Position numbers and translations under genes: made by a program
From: JACKCR01 sp041390305
GTDB lineage: Bacteria; Eisenbacteria; RBG-16-71-46; CAIMUX01
Assembly (NCBI GenBank): GCA_041390305.1
Contig: JAWKQE010000001.1
Span: forward strand, 376,508 to 440,507
DNA length: 64,000 bases
Reading direction: 5' to 3'
The notes under the pieces: model-generated
Told to the model about the DNA's origin: nothing
Database searches by the model: none
What the model saw: only the letters and a program-made list of their open reading frames with translations
In this document: piece by piece, positions 46,686 through 55,613 of the stretch
How positions within the stretch are numbered: position 1 is the first letter of the stretch
How the letters are laid out: every line of letters starts with the position of its first letter

Positions 46686-47414
46686 TGCGGCTTCCGTGTG
46701 TGCGAAGAGTCTAGGGCCGCCCGGCCAAGGGAAGGTATCGGAAACTTCGGGAGCGGAATCGCAGCGCCGGGCCGACATCCGTGTCCGCCCGGCGCGTGCT
46801 GCCGTGAGGCTCTTCCTGGGGAGAGCCTACCTGCCACTGTCCAGTTCCCGACGGACGCGGTCGCACCTGGCGCGATCGGCGCCGGAACGTGATTCTCGAT
46901 CGGCAGGATGGTCATGAGGTACGCATAGATCGCGGTGAGGTCCTCGTCCGTCAGGTTCTGGATCGCCGGGATCGGCATCGGCGGGAGGATCTGCCGGCCC
47001 CGGCCCAGGTGCCGGCCCGAACGGATGGTGTAGATGAAGTCGTCCGCCGACCACTTGCCGATGCCAGTTTCCGGGTCCGGGGTGATGTTGGCGACGAAGC
47101 TCGTTCCCCAAGGGCCAGCCCACGCCGTGTTCGTCGCCGACGACACCACCATCCACGGTCCCTCCGGGAGAGCCGGCGCCGCCGGCATCTGGAGGTACTG
47201 CGGGTGACCCGACAACATGCGCGACATGTCCGGCTCCGGTCCCCGCTCGCCCATCTTGAGCGGAGTGTGGCAGTCGCCGCAGCCGCCCGCGGTCGTCGAA
47301 TACCGGCCCCGCTCGATGACGATGGCGTCCTTCGTGTCGACCGCCGCGGCCTCCGCGAGAGACGGCAGCCATCCAGAGAGCAGCGACATAGAGTGCGATC
47401 CGATTGCAGTTCAT
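46682..47414 (-). pseudogene. Monohaem cytochrome c, frameshifted
   Basis: The signal peptide frame (ATG 47412-47414, MNCNRIALYVAALWMAAVS) shifts near 47360 into SLAEAAAVDTKDAIVIERGRY. A c-type cytochrome domain follows with haem site CGDCH, then SRMLSGHPQYLQMPAAPALPEG, SFVANITPDPETGIGKWSADDFIYTIRSGRH and LPPMPIPAIQNLTDEDLTAIYAYLM. This pattern is shared with cytochrome subunits of membrane dehydrogenases. The C-terminal end after about 46860 is not cytochrome-like, so another shift is likely there. A 17-bp minisatellite lies just upstream. Confidence 0.72.
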
Positions 47415-47434
47415 GATTCGATCTCCTTCAGTGG

Positions 47435-47570
47435 TCTGTCTGTCCGTGGACGTGGTTCGTCCGTGGACTTCGTTCGTCCGTTGATGTGGTTTGTTCGTAG
47501 ACAGGTTGCGTCCGTGGACTTGCTTCGTCTGTAGACTTGGCTCGCCCGCGGACTTGGTTCTTCCGTAGAC
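47435..47570. repeat. 17-bp tandem repeat, eight copies
   Basis: Eight head-to-tail 17-base units (for example ttggttcttccgtagac) fill the gap between two minus-strand cytochrome genes. The unit is not a multiple of three, so it is unlikely to be coding. Copies differ at several positions. It would be in the 5' leader of the downstream cytochrome gene. Confidence 0.85.
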
Positions 47571-47652
47571 AAGGCTTCGCCCAGGCCGGCGTGCCAATCG
47601 CGAAGCGCCGGCCGTTTGGATCGATCGTGTGGTGATTCCCAGGTGACTTGGA

Positions 47653-48884
47653 TCAGGGGCCCGCGGAGTAGACCGCCGCGTGTTCCTCCGTGTGCCCGCT
47701 GTTCGACTTCGGCGGACAGGGCGCAGGCGGCGCGACGAGGTCCTCACGGATCCAGCGCGCGAGCCGTGCGATCGCTTCCGAGTCCGGCTCGCTCGTTCCG
47801 AGCGGAGGCATCTGGAGGCCAGGGCTCCGCGACGAGACCCGCGCGAAGAGCCAGCTCGCCCCCGCATCTCCCGGCGAGACGCGCAGACTGCCGCTCGTTC
47901 CCCCGATCGTGCTGCCCGACGGCCGTCCGCATCGCGGGAGATCCGACACGCCGTTCGGAACCGTGGGAACGTCGAAGGACATCGCCAGCTCCGCGAGCGG
48001 GCCCGTGTCGTTGTGACACATCGAGCAGTTGCCGTAGAGATAGCCGAGCGTCGCCCGTTCGTTCGCCGACCGCGCTTCGATCCGGGGCATCTGATGTGGC
48101 CATTCACGCGGCGCGTTCGCGAGCTTTCCCGACTCGATCAGATCGGAGAGGTCGATGGATCCCGGGGCAGGCGTCGTGGCGTGCGGCGCAGCGGATCGCG
48201 ATCGGTCGAGAGTTGAAGTGCCGTGAACCCGAGCACGCGCTCCGGCCGTCCCTCGTGACAGGCGAGACAGTCGTAGTAGCCGGGGATTTCCCAGGGGCCC
48301 ACCGTCGTACCCCGAGTCGGTGCGAGGACCGCGTCCGTTCCGTCTGCGTTCCATACGTACGCCGCGAACAGCCATCCTTCCTCGCGACGTTCCATGTAGC
48401 GCGTCTCGAGCGTGCTGCCGATCGCGAACTCCTTCCAGAACTTCGTTCCGACCGGGAACGACCAGCCGTCGGGGTTCGACGCATCGATCGAGGTGCCCTC
48501 GGGCAGGTGGACCCACCGGCGCTTCGTCGCGCCGTCGGACCAGAGCGGGTACTGCGGCGTGTACGGACGGTTCGACGGGGCGATCGCACGCGCCGTGGCA
48601 TCCGTGTAGAGGCCCGTTCCCGAGAGGTGCTCGGGAGCGACTCCAGCCGGCGCGAGGCTACGAACCTCCACCACCGGGTTTGCAGCGTCCGCCGCGTCCG
48701 CATCCGGCAGGGAAGCGCCGAGAAGGAACGCTCCGAGCAGGTACGTACCGCCCGGGAACCTGAGCCGGAACGTACCGCGCGGGAACCCGAGCCGGAACGC
48801 ACCCGGCCGGAGCGTTCCGAGCAGGAACGCACCACGCGGGAACGCGAGGCAGAGTGCGCGCGTCCTGGGTTCGTGCGAGTTCAT
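47653..48884 (-). pseudogene. SO_2930-like dihaem cytochrome c, one frameshift
   Basis: The N-terminal frame (ATG 48882-48884) has a repetitive signal region, then LSGTGLYTDATARAIAPSNRPYTPQYPLWSDGATKRRWVHLPEG, FPVGTKFWKEFAIG and the haem site CLACHEGRPERVLGF. Near 48185 the frame changes to GSIDLSDLIESGKLANAP, then LGYLYGNCSMCHNDTGPLA (second haem), LQMPPLGTSEPDSEAIARLARWI. Order and motifs match the SO_2930-type secreted dihaem cytochromes. The ATG overlaps the stop of the upstream haemerythrin gene. Only a single shift is needed to restore the gene, so a base-call error is quite possible. Confidence 0.75.
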
Positions 48885-49486
48885 GACAGGACGCTCCGAT
48901 CCGGGGCCACCAGCTCTTCCGGCAATCCGAGTTCACGCACGACCTCCGCCCGTTCCGCGGCACTCACGGCGGAGAGAACGAGCGCGATCCACGCGTCGAG
49001 GCAGGGCGCCGCGAGCGAGCCGATCATCTTCGTGCGGATGGAGCGCAGGTCTTCGTCGCCGAGGTGGGCCCAGAGAGCGCGGTTGACCGTCGTCTCCTCC
49101 CGCTCCATGTGGAGGAGATGCTCTGCAACCAAGCGACGGAGCTGCGAGTGGATCCGGTATCCGTACGACCGCATCTCCCGCTCCGGTGCACCCTCGGTCC
49201 GCGCCACGAGCGCGTCGATGGTCTGCTCCAGCCCGCGCAGTCGGACGTGGTCGGATCGGATCTCCGACGCGATGACGGGCGAGATCCGATCGATCTGGGG
49301 AAGGAGGAACGTCGTCTGCGCGTCCACCTGCTCGCGGAGGAGGCCGAGAAGCCGCCGCACGTGCGCGAGCGTTTCGGACGCGGCGTCCGGGTCCGTGAAA
49401 TCCGTTCTCGCGGTGAGGGCGGTTACCCGGAAGAGTTCCGCGACCAGCCCCTTGTGCACGACCCCGTACAGATCCACTCGTGTCAT
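48881..49486 (-). CDS. Haemerythrin HHE-like protein
   Basis: The 201-residue all-helical protein resembles haemerythrin/HHE cation-binding proteins, which bind a di-iron centre for oxygen or NO/ROS sensing. Candidate ligands: His in GVVHKGL (helix A), Asp/Gln region VDAQTTFLLPQIDR (helix B, where the usual His is not obvious), DHVRLRGLEQ (helix C), and EHLLHMEREE (helix D). Missing one expected His makes metal binding uncertain. ATG 49484-49486 is favoured by the GGAA upstream; a nearby earlier ATG is possible. The stop overlaps the cytochrome start (ATGA), suggesting a redox-linked two-gene unit. Confidence 0.75.
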   Translation of the reverse strand: MTRVDLYGVVHKGLVAELFRVTALTARTDFTDPDAASETLAHVRRLLGLLREQVDAQTTFLLPQIDRISPVIASEIRSDHVRLRGLEQTIDALVARTEGAPEREMRSYGYRIHSQLRRLVAEHLLHMEREETTVNRALWAHLGDEDLRSIRTKMIGSLAAPCLDAWIALVLSAVSAAERAEVVRELGLPEELVAPDRSVLS

Positions 49487-49659
49487 CGTCACCATTCCTT
49501 CCGCCGCGGCGTTCTGCCTGCGACTCATGGAACAGTACGAATTCGAATGGCTCAGGGTTGCTAAGTACGTCTTCCCAGAATCCTAAGTAGATCCTAAGAC
49601 TGGGGAGACGGTGCACGTGGCGGCGCCGCCGATCCGGAGGAGACGGCGCCGAGCCTTCG

Positions 49660-50967
49660 TCAGGGCGCGAGGATCGAGGCGACGCGTTCCCAGAACGTGG
49701 CCGTATCGCGCAGGACGACTTCCGGATCCGCCGCGACAACCCCGGAAGCAGACTCTTCCGGGTCGGTCGCCGTCGACACTCCCGCGGCACCGCCGACCAG
49801 GGCCCCAGCACCGGCAGCCTGGCCCGCTCCTGCCGGGCCCACTCCCGCGATCTGCCGGAGCGTATCCCGGGAGACCTGCCATGCCTTGTTCCCGGCGCGG
49901 GTCGCCGCCTTCGCGATCCCGCCGACCACCGCCGTGCCCGCATCCACCGCGCCCTTCGCCGCCGTCTGCGGCGCCTGGACCGTGGACCTGACGACGAGCT
50001 TCCGCGTGGCCGCCGCGATCCGGTTCGCACCCGTCGCCACGACTCCGCCCAGCATCGTCGCGGCTTCGACCGACGCACTCCGGGCGACGAGGTTCTTCGG
50101 TTCGTCGAGACGAACGGCGCACTGCGTCCGCGCGATGATGCCGACGCGAAGCGTGAGGAGGGCATTGGCCGAACCGTCGAGCAGGGCGGAGACGAGGAGC
50201 GAGATGAGCGGCGCCGTGCCGCGCACCGGCACGAACCCCGAGAGCGCGGCGGAGACCGGTGCACCCAGCACCGCGAGCACTTCGCTGTCCTGGATCTCAC
50301 CGGCGAGGAACGCGGAGCCGCCGACGTTCGAGTAGAGGGACCAGAGCTCGCGCGGGCCCGGGCGCTGGTAGTAGATCTCGGCGATCTCCTTGATCATCCG
50401 GATCTGCGTCGAGAGGACGATGCCGACGTCGAGGCGTCCGCTCTGGGACGCTCCCGTCGCCACGAACACGGCGGCCGCGTGCCGCTTGATCGCCTCGTTC
50501 GCGAGCTTGTCGAGCTGACGGATCGCGTCGTTCATGGCCGGCTCGAGCCCGGGACCATCGTTCGTGGACCGCGCGACGCGAAGGTCGGTTAGCCCCGGCC
50601 AGTCCGCGAGCCGCGGGTTCCGGAGGAGACGGTCCGAATAGCGCTCGAGGTAGCGGGTCCACTCCGGTCCCTCGGCCTCGCTCGGACGGCGGATTGCTTT
50701 CGGTAGGGCCAGGATCCGGAGGGTCGGGGCCAGGATGAGGAAGTAGAGGGCCACGATCAGGATCGCGACGACCACCCAACCCAGCACCGGATGGACCTCG
50801 GAGGCCTCCCGGAAGAGGAAGAGGGTGGAGCCGAGAACGCCGAGGAGGGCCAGAGCCCCAGCCCGATTCCTGCCGGCAGCAGGATGTTCCGCAAGGTATT
50901 CATATAGATAGACCTCTGATAGGGCCTCGAACCAGACCGATGAGTCGATAGGTACTGAGTCCCGCAT
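49660..50967 (-). CDS. DUF697/YcjF-like membrane protein
   Basis: The protein has about 435 residues. Two N-terminal membrane helices (ALALLGVLGSTLFLF and LGWVVVAILIVALYFLILAPTL) are followed by a cytoplasmic domain. The core FVATGASQSGRLDVGIVLSTQIRMIKEIAEIYYQRPG matches the DUF697 / YcjF-type pattern. Further on, hydrophobic glycine-rich helices SGFVPVRGTAPLISLLVSALLDG fit the same family. The C-terminal third is Ala/Gly-rich and probably disordered. Start taken at ATG 50965-50967; a longer frame to 51015 exists. Function of the family is not established. Confidence 0.7.
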   Translation of the reverse strand: MRDSVPIDSSVWFEALSEVYLYEYLAEHPAAGRNRAGALALLGVLGSTLFLFREASEVHPVLGWVVVAILIVALYFLILAPTLRILALPKAIRRPSEAEGPEWTRYLERYSDRLLRNPRLADWPGLTDLRVARSTNDGPGLEPAMNDAIRQLDKLANEAIKRHAAAVFVATGASQSGRLDVGIVLSTQIRMIKEIAEIYYQRPGPRELWSLYSNVGGSAFLAGEIQDSEVLAVLGAPVSAALSGFVPVRGTAPLISLLVSALLDGSANALLTLRVGIIARTQCAVRLDEPKNLVARSASVEAATMLGGVVATGANRIAAATRKLVVRSTVQAPQTAAKGAVDAGTAVVGGIAKAATRAGNKAWQVSRDTLRQIAGVGPAGAGQAAGAGALVGGAAGVSTATDPEESASGVVAADPEVVLRDTATFWERVASILAP

Positions 50968-51166
50968 CGCCCTTGGTACTATGGAGACCCGCCGTTTCCC
51001 TTGGGGTTCCGGCACTGTCTCCAGAGTCCGGCCGGGAGGCGGTCGACTGCAACCGGTACTTGGACCCTCGGAACGGGGAAAGGGTCACGCGATTGTATTC
51101 GAGAGCGATCAAACGTTCGCTGTTCTATGGGGATTCCGCTATGGCCGAAACGGATACAGAACGCGG

Positions 51167-52301
51167 ATGATAGATGCTGTGGTTATCCGTCAGGCCTTCT
51201 CCGGACGGGGGAATCTCCCCGTCTTCCTCCTCACCCTTTCGGTGGCGCTGGGTGGTGCCGCGGAGAGGGCGTTCGCATTCCATGACGGCGGAGTCAGCCA
51301 CCGCCCGCTGGCTGGTTACCACCCACAACAGCTGGTGGACGGGATCCCGAACAACGCCGACACCCCGTTCGGGATCGAAGCGCTCCTTCTCTACGAGAAC
51401 CCGACCGAGCCCGTCTCTCCGCCACGCCGAGGCTTTCGGCGTGAGTGTTGAGCCCGAGTCCGCTCCTGCCGCTGCCGGAGATCGGTGGCGGTGACTTCAC
51501 GTTCCTTCTCGAGGACAACCTGAACGATACGATCGGCGGATCGCGCCGATCGAGGGCAGCCACGGCGGTCACAACGTCGTGAGCCAGCTCTGGGCATCCC
51601 GGACTGATCCCGTGAACGGGACGGCGCCCGGCGGTACCTACCGTCATCGAACTCCCGGATGCACGAGCTGCCACGATCCCCACGGCAACGACAACTACCG
51701 GATGCTCCGCGGACGCGGTTCGATCGACGCCACCGGATTCCTCTTCACCGAGGACGCCCCGCTTGCACAGGGCATCCCTCTCGATGCCGTGGGCGAATCG
51801 CGCGATCTCCACACTGCGTACAACGCCGGTTGGTCCGACTGGTGCGGGAACTGTCACGGCAGATTCCACGACTCGTTCAATCAGGGATTCGAACATCCTG
51901 TCGACCGCGGCCTCGACGGCGACGCGCGCGCGAACTACAACGACTACGACGGCCCCGACGACTTCTTCACCGGCAGCTACGAGACCGCGTACATCCCCGA
52001 GGTACCGTTCGAAGACGTCAGCGCAACGCCCACGTCGACCACGGGACCCTTCGGCCCCAGTCGCATCATGTGCATGTCGTGCCACCGCGCGCATGCGACG
52101 AGCGCGCCCGATGCGCTGCGCTGGGATCCCAACGTCGAGTTCCTCGTCGACGACGGAGTCGAGTCCGGCTCCTATCCGATCCCCAGCCCCTACCCGGAGC
52201 CCAATCAGCGGTCCCTCTGCGTGAAGTGTCACTACACCGAGGCCTACGATCACGGGTTCGGACGCCCCTGCATGGAGTGCCACCGGAACCTCAACGACTA
52301 G
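51167..52301 (+). pseudogene. Secreted multihaem cytochrome c, N-terminal half frameshifted
   Basis: A signal peptide (LPVFLLTLSVALGGAAERAFA) and the start DGIPNNADTPFGIEALLLYENP lie in one frame from ATG 51167. The intact second part from about 51579 holds CXXCH haem sites CTSCH, CGNCH, CMSCH, CVKCH and CMECH. Between them the DNA looks like damaged haem sites: 'agccaccgcccgctggctggttaccac' and 'gtctctccgccacgcc' would read as SHCAGCHT and CLSCHAEAF after small indels. So the full protein had about seven haems and resembles cytochrome c3/c554-like extracellular electron carriers. It is divergent from the DUF697 gene. Confidence 0.75.
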
Positions 52302-52334
52302 CGGGGCGCCGACAGCCTGTTCCAGGGAGGAACC

Positions 52335-53150
52335 ATGAATCTCGCCGGACATCGCGCCGTTTGTCTTGCTGCCAGTCAGGGGCTCGGCCTCGGCATCGCC
52401 ACCGAGCTCGCTCTCGCCGGTGCGCGCACCCTGCTCGTGAGCCGGAGCGCGGAAAAGCTGGAAGCGGCCCGCGCCCGGATCGCCCACGTCGCGAACGAGG
52501 AAGGCGCGAGCTTCCCCGGGAATACCGTTCCGCTTCCCGAAGTGTTCGCGGCCGATCTCGAGTCCGAGACAGCACCCCAGGAGATCTTCGACGAAGCCGT
52601 GAAGCGACTCGGTGGAGTCGACATCCTCGTCTCCAACATCGGCGGGCCCCCGCCCGGGAAGTTCGCGGACATGGACGACGCCGCCTGGCAGAACGGATAC
52701 GACCAGCTCATCCGCGCCTACGTGCGGATGTTCCGCGCCGCGCTCCCCGAACTCGAGAAGAGCGACTGCGCGCGGGTACTCGCCGTCACGTCCGTGTCGT
52801 CGCGGCAGCCGATCGAAGGCCTCGTCCTCTCCAACACCTTCCGCGCCGGGCTCGTCGGACTCACGAAGACGCTCGCGCAGGAGTACGCGTCCAAGGGAAT
52901 CCTCGTCAACAACCTCGCCCCAGGCATGTTCGACACGGATCGACTCGTCGAACTCGATCAGGCAACCGCGCGCACGAAGGGGATCCCGATCGACGAGGTC
53001 CGTGCGCAGCGGAAGGCACAGATCCCGATCGGACGGTACGGCGATCCGCGAGAGCTGGGGAAGGTGGCGGCGTTCCTCGCCTCGCCCTCCAACACGATGA
53101 TCACCGGGCAGACGATTCTCGTCGACGGGGGGCTCTACAAGGGGCTCTAG
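52335..53150 (+). CDS. SDR-fold oxidoreductase-like protein lacking the catalytic Tyr
   Basis: The 271-residue protein has the short-chain dehydrogenase fold: glycine-rich loop AASQGLGLGIA, NAG-like motif VDILVSNIGGPPPG, and C-terminal MITGQTILVDGG. At the active site the Ser is in AVTSVSSRQP, but the YxxxK region reads LSNTFRAGLVGLTK, with no tyrosine. A subfamily of SDR proteins shares this LSNxxRA pattern. Catalysis may use other residues or be lost. GGGAGGA precedes the ATG. It is intact although its upstream neighbour is frameshifted. Confidence 0.85.
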   Translation: MNLAGHRAVCLAASQGLGLGIATELALAGARTLLVSRSAEKLEAARARIAHVANEEGASFPGNTVPLPEVFAADLESETAPQEIFDEAVKRLGGVDILVSNIGGPPPGKFADMDDAAWQNGYDQLIRAYVRMFRAALPELEKSDCARVLAVTSVSSRQPIEGLVLSNTFRAGLVGLTKTLAQEYASKGILVNNLAPGMFDTDRLVELDQATARTKGIPIDEVRAQRKAQIPIGRYGDPRELGKVAAFLASPSNTMITGQTILVDGGLYKGL

Positions 53151-53942
53151 GACGCAGAGGCCACGCTCTGAGCGCGATGCCACGGTGAGAGCCGTGGAAA
53201 ACGTCTGCGGCGCTGTTTGCACCGTTGCACATGTGGCGGCAAACATTCGCCACGTGCGGTGCATCGGCGCAATCCGCACCGCGCGGAAGTTCCATTCCGA
53301 CTGCACTGCTGCAGGACTCGTTGGCGCGCCCCAGCCACGCCGTCTGCGCGGGCGCGGACACGTTGGCGCGCCCCAGCCATGCCGTTTGCGCGGGCGCGGA
53401 CACGTTGGCGGGCTCCAGCCATGCCGTTCGCATGGGTGCGGACGCGTTGGTGAGCCGCAGTCCTGCCGTCTGCACGAGTGCGGACACGTTGGCGCGTCGC
53501 AGCCATGTCGTCTGCGCGGCAGCAGACACGATGGCGACTGGGAGCCACGTACCCGCTGCCGTGTACGACGAGTCTTTCGCAACCAGGCCGTATGCACCAG
53601 ACGCAGAGTCCAAGACGTGCCGCTCCACGTGACTGCGCCCCGGTTGTCCAGGCTGCGCCGGGACTGCAGCCGTGACAACGGCATGGCGCGACGCAAACGC
53701 GGGAGACGCACCGGTGCAAACGCCGTGTTCCGCCTGAACATCGTGTCTGCACCGCTGTAATCCGGTTGCCCTGCGGAGCGGCGCGGGATGCATGGCTGCA
53801 AACGGCGACGCGAACCCTCGCCAAGGCGTTCGGGTAGCGACGCAAACATCGGCAAACACATTCTCCATCGGTTTGGGCTCCAGTGACGCCACCGGGAGCT
53901 ACGGCAAAACACCGTAGGCACGCCAGACGCAGTGACTCGTCG
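53151..53942. other. Repeat-rich, probably noncoding region upstream of intI
   Basis: About 790 bases with no recognisable protein. It contains a 42-bp tandem repeat (53314-53565) and many copies of GCAAAC or its complement GTTTGC scattered on both sides. A small hairpin (CTACGG at 53899, CCGTAG at 53912) lies about 25 bases before the integrase start. Long frames on both strands across the repeats are a by-product of the unit length being divisible by three. No LexA-type box (CTGT-N8-ACAG) was found upstream of intI. Confidence 0.6.
53314..53565. repeat. Six-copy 42-bp tandem repeat
   Basis: Six adjacent units of exactly 42 bases begin at 53314, 53356, 53398, 53440, 53482 and 53524. Each starts like ggacacgttggcgcgcccc. 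Copies 1-2 are nearly identical and copy 6 is degenerate. Differences between copies change amino acids freely in every frame, which argues against coding. It lies 378 bases before the integrase gene. Confidence 0.85.
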
Positions 53943-54941
53943 ATGGATTCTCGTCAGCAATCAGACCCCTCGCCCGTGAAGCTCCTCGAGCGGGTCAAAC
54001 GAGCGATCCGGGCCCGCCACATGAGCCCTCGGACGCAGTCCGCGTACGTCCTCTGGATCCGGCGGTACGTTCGCTACCACCACATGCGGCATCCCGACGC
54101 GATGGGCGAACCCGAGGTCACGGCGTTCCTCACCCACCTCGCGAACGACCGGAACCTCGGTGCGTCCAGCCAGAACCAGGCGGCGAGCGCCCTCATCTTC
54201 CTCTATAGGGACGTCCTCGGCCGTCCCGAGATCGCGTGGGCCGACCACGTGGTGCGGGCCCGGCGCGGCACGCGGATTCCGGTCGTGCTCACGCGCGACG
54301 AAGTCCGGAAGGTGCTCGGTCACCTCCACGGCGAGAAGCGGCTCATCGCCGACATCCTCTACGGCTCCGGACTTCGTCTCATGGAGTGCCTCCAGCTCCG
54401 GATCAAAGACGTCGACCTCGGCCGCCGCGAGCTCATCGTCCGGGCCGGCAAGGGTGACAAGGATCGGCGCACCGTCCTCCCCCAGGGAATCGCGCAGGCG
54501 ACCGCGAGGCAGATCGAGAAGGTGGCGGACCTCCACGAACAGGACCTGCAGAAAGGACGCGGCTGGGTGGAGATGCCGGAAGCCCTCGGCACGAAGTATC
54601 CAAACGCCGGTCGCGAACTCCCGTGGCAGTGGCTCTTCCCCGCCGTCCGCACCTACACGGACAGGGAAACCGGACAGGTGCGTCGTCATCATCTCCATCA
54701 GTCCGCCGTGCAACGCACCGTCCGCGACGCCGTCCGCCGCTGCGGCATCCGAAAGCGCGCGACGTGTCACACCTTCCGCCACTCGTTCGCCACGCACCTC
54801 CTCGAGTCCGGCTACGACATCCGCACCGTCCAGACCCTCCTCGGTCATCGTGACGTCCGCACGACGATGATCTACACGCACGTGCTGAACCGGGGCGGAT
54901 TCGGAGTGCGGAGTCCGCTCGACAGGCTCGACGGGGAGTGA
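53943..54941 (+). CDS. intI: Integron integrase (tyrosine recombinase)
   Basis: IntI recombines attC and attI sites to capture or shuffle gene cassettes. The 332-residue protein has an N-terminal SAM-like DNA-binding domain (SPRTQSAYVLWIRRYVRYHH) and a catalytic domain. All tyrosine-recombinase residues are seen: Arg145 (GSGLRLMECLQLR), a lysine near 170 in GKGDKDRR, His276 and Arg279 (CHTFRHSF), His302 (LLGHRD) and nucleophile Tyr311 (MIYTHV). The extra segment that separates IntI from XerC/D is present (about 204-235, KGRGWVEMPEALGTKYPNAG then LPWQWLFPA). ATG 53943 gives the normal IntI length; an in-frame upstream extension is not needed. Its 3' end faces the cassettes. Confidence 0.95.
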   Translation: MDSRQQSDPSPVKLLERVKRAIRARHMSPRTQSAYVLWIRRYVRYHHMRHPDAMGEPEVTAFLTHLANDRNLGASSQNQAASALIFLYRDVLGRPEIAWADHVVRARRGTRIPVVLTRDEVRKVLGHLHGEKRLIADILYGSGLRLMECLQLRIKDVDLGRRELIVRAGKGDKDRRTVLPQGIAQATARQIEKVADLHEQDLQKGRGWVEMPEALGTKYPNAGRELPWQWLFPAVRTYTDRETGQVRRHHLHQSAVQRTVRDAVRRCGIRKRATCHTFRHSFATHLLESGYDIRTVQTLLGHRDVRTTMIYTHVLNRGGFGVRSPLDRLDGE

Positions 54942-55033
54942 GGTCGCGGAGGGCGGGTGGGGCTACTTCGCCTATCCACTGGAAGCCAGATTCTCGAAAC
55001 CAACAGAGCCGACTGGGCTAAGATCGGAGGAGA
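54942..55033 (+). other. Candidate attI region
   Basis: This gap lies between the integrase stop and the first cassette-like gene, where attI is expected in an inverted integron. The stretch 54999-55019 (accaacagagccgactgggct) resembles the left end of the attC sites (taacagag... then gcc/gac and gggc). No clear GTTRRRY core was found. Only the position supports it. Confidence 0.25.
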
Positions 55034-55060
55034 TTGGCCATGGCCCTTCAGGAGGCACCG

Positions 55061-55291
55061 ATGGAAGCCGACGTACGGGAACTGATCGAAGCTGCTCTCA
55101 AACTCCCTCCCGAGGCTCGGGGCGCCATCGCGAGCCGGCTTCTCGACAGCTTGCAGGACGAGGAAGTGGACACCGACGTCGAGGCTGCGTGGGACGCCGA
55201 GATCGCCCGCCGTGTGGCCGAGCTGGACTCGGGTCAGGTCAAGACGATCCCGTGGTCGGAGGCCCGGCGACACATCCTGCGAGATGAGTAG
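55061..55291 (+). CDS. Addiction-module antitoxin (TIGR02574-like)
   Basis: The 76-residue protein resembles the putative addiction-module component family (short N-terminal helices, DVRELIEAALKLPPEARGAIASRLLDSL, then an acidic middle and a tail ending PWSEARRHI). This family is paired with ParE/RelE toxins. The ATG at 55061 has AGGAGG a few bases upstream; the ATG at 55040 also has a GGAGGA and gives seven more residues. It lies two bases before the toxin gene, as expected. A very similar antitoxin occurs at 61045. Confidence 0.85.
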   Translation: MEADVRELIEAALKLPPEARGAIASRLLDSLQDEEVDTDVEAAWDAEIARRVAELDSGQVKTIPWSEARRHILRDE

Positions 55292-55293
55292 GG

Positions 55294-55584
55294 ATGCAGT
55301 TGGAGCTGCATCCTGAGGCCATTGCCGACGCGCGTGAGGCCCGGTTGTGGTATCTGGCTCGAAGTCCAGAGGCCGCGTCTCGGTTCTTCCGCGAGCTGGA
55401 GTCGGCATTCAGCCGAATCGCCGAGTCTCCGACGCGATGGCCGGCCAGGGCCGGTATCCGGCGTTATGTCATGCGACGGTTTCCGTTTGTGATCCACTTC
55501 AGAGTTCGTAAGGCCGCCGTAGTTGAGATCGTGGCCGTCGCTCACGCGAGACGACGCCCCGGGTACTGGCGTTCACGGCTGTAG
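55294..55584 (+). CDS. ParE/RelE-type toxin
   Basis: The 96-residue protein fits the RelE/ParE toxin fold: ELHPEAIADAREARLWYLARSPEAASRFFRELESAF, the central RIAESPTRWP, then RYVMRRFPFVIHFRV and the end VAHARRRPGYWRSRL. The P-F-x-I-x-F strand and R-x-P-x-Y-W C-terminus are typical of this family. ParE relatives poison gyrase and RelE relatives cleave mRNA; which applies is not determinable. It is intact and follows its antitoxin by two bases. Confidence 0.9.
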   Translation: MQLELHPEAIADAREARLWYLARSPEAASRFFRELESAFSRIAESPTRWPARAGIRRYVMRRFPFVIHFRVRKAAVVEIVAVAHARRRPGYWRSRL

Positions 55585-55613
55585 CCGGCGGAACACAACG
55601 TGGGGAATCAAAG

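Noticed and set aside
53101..53892. A minus-strand protein with a 14-residue repeat (ANVSAPAQTAWLGR) upstream of intI.
   Set aside because: The 42-bp unit keeps all frames open; differences among units do not favour silent changes in this frame, and no start signal is visible.
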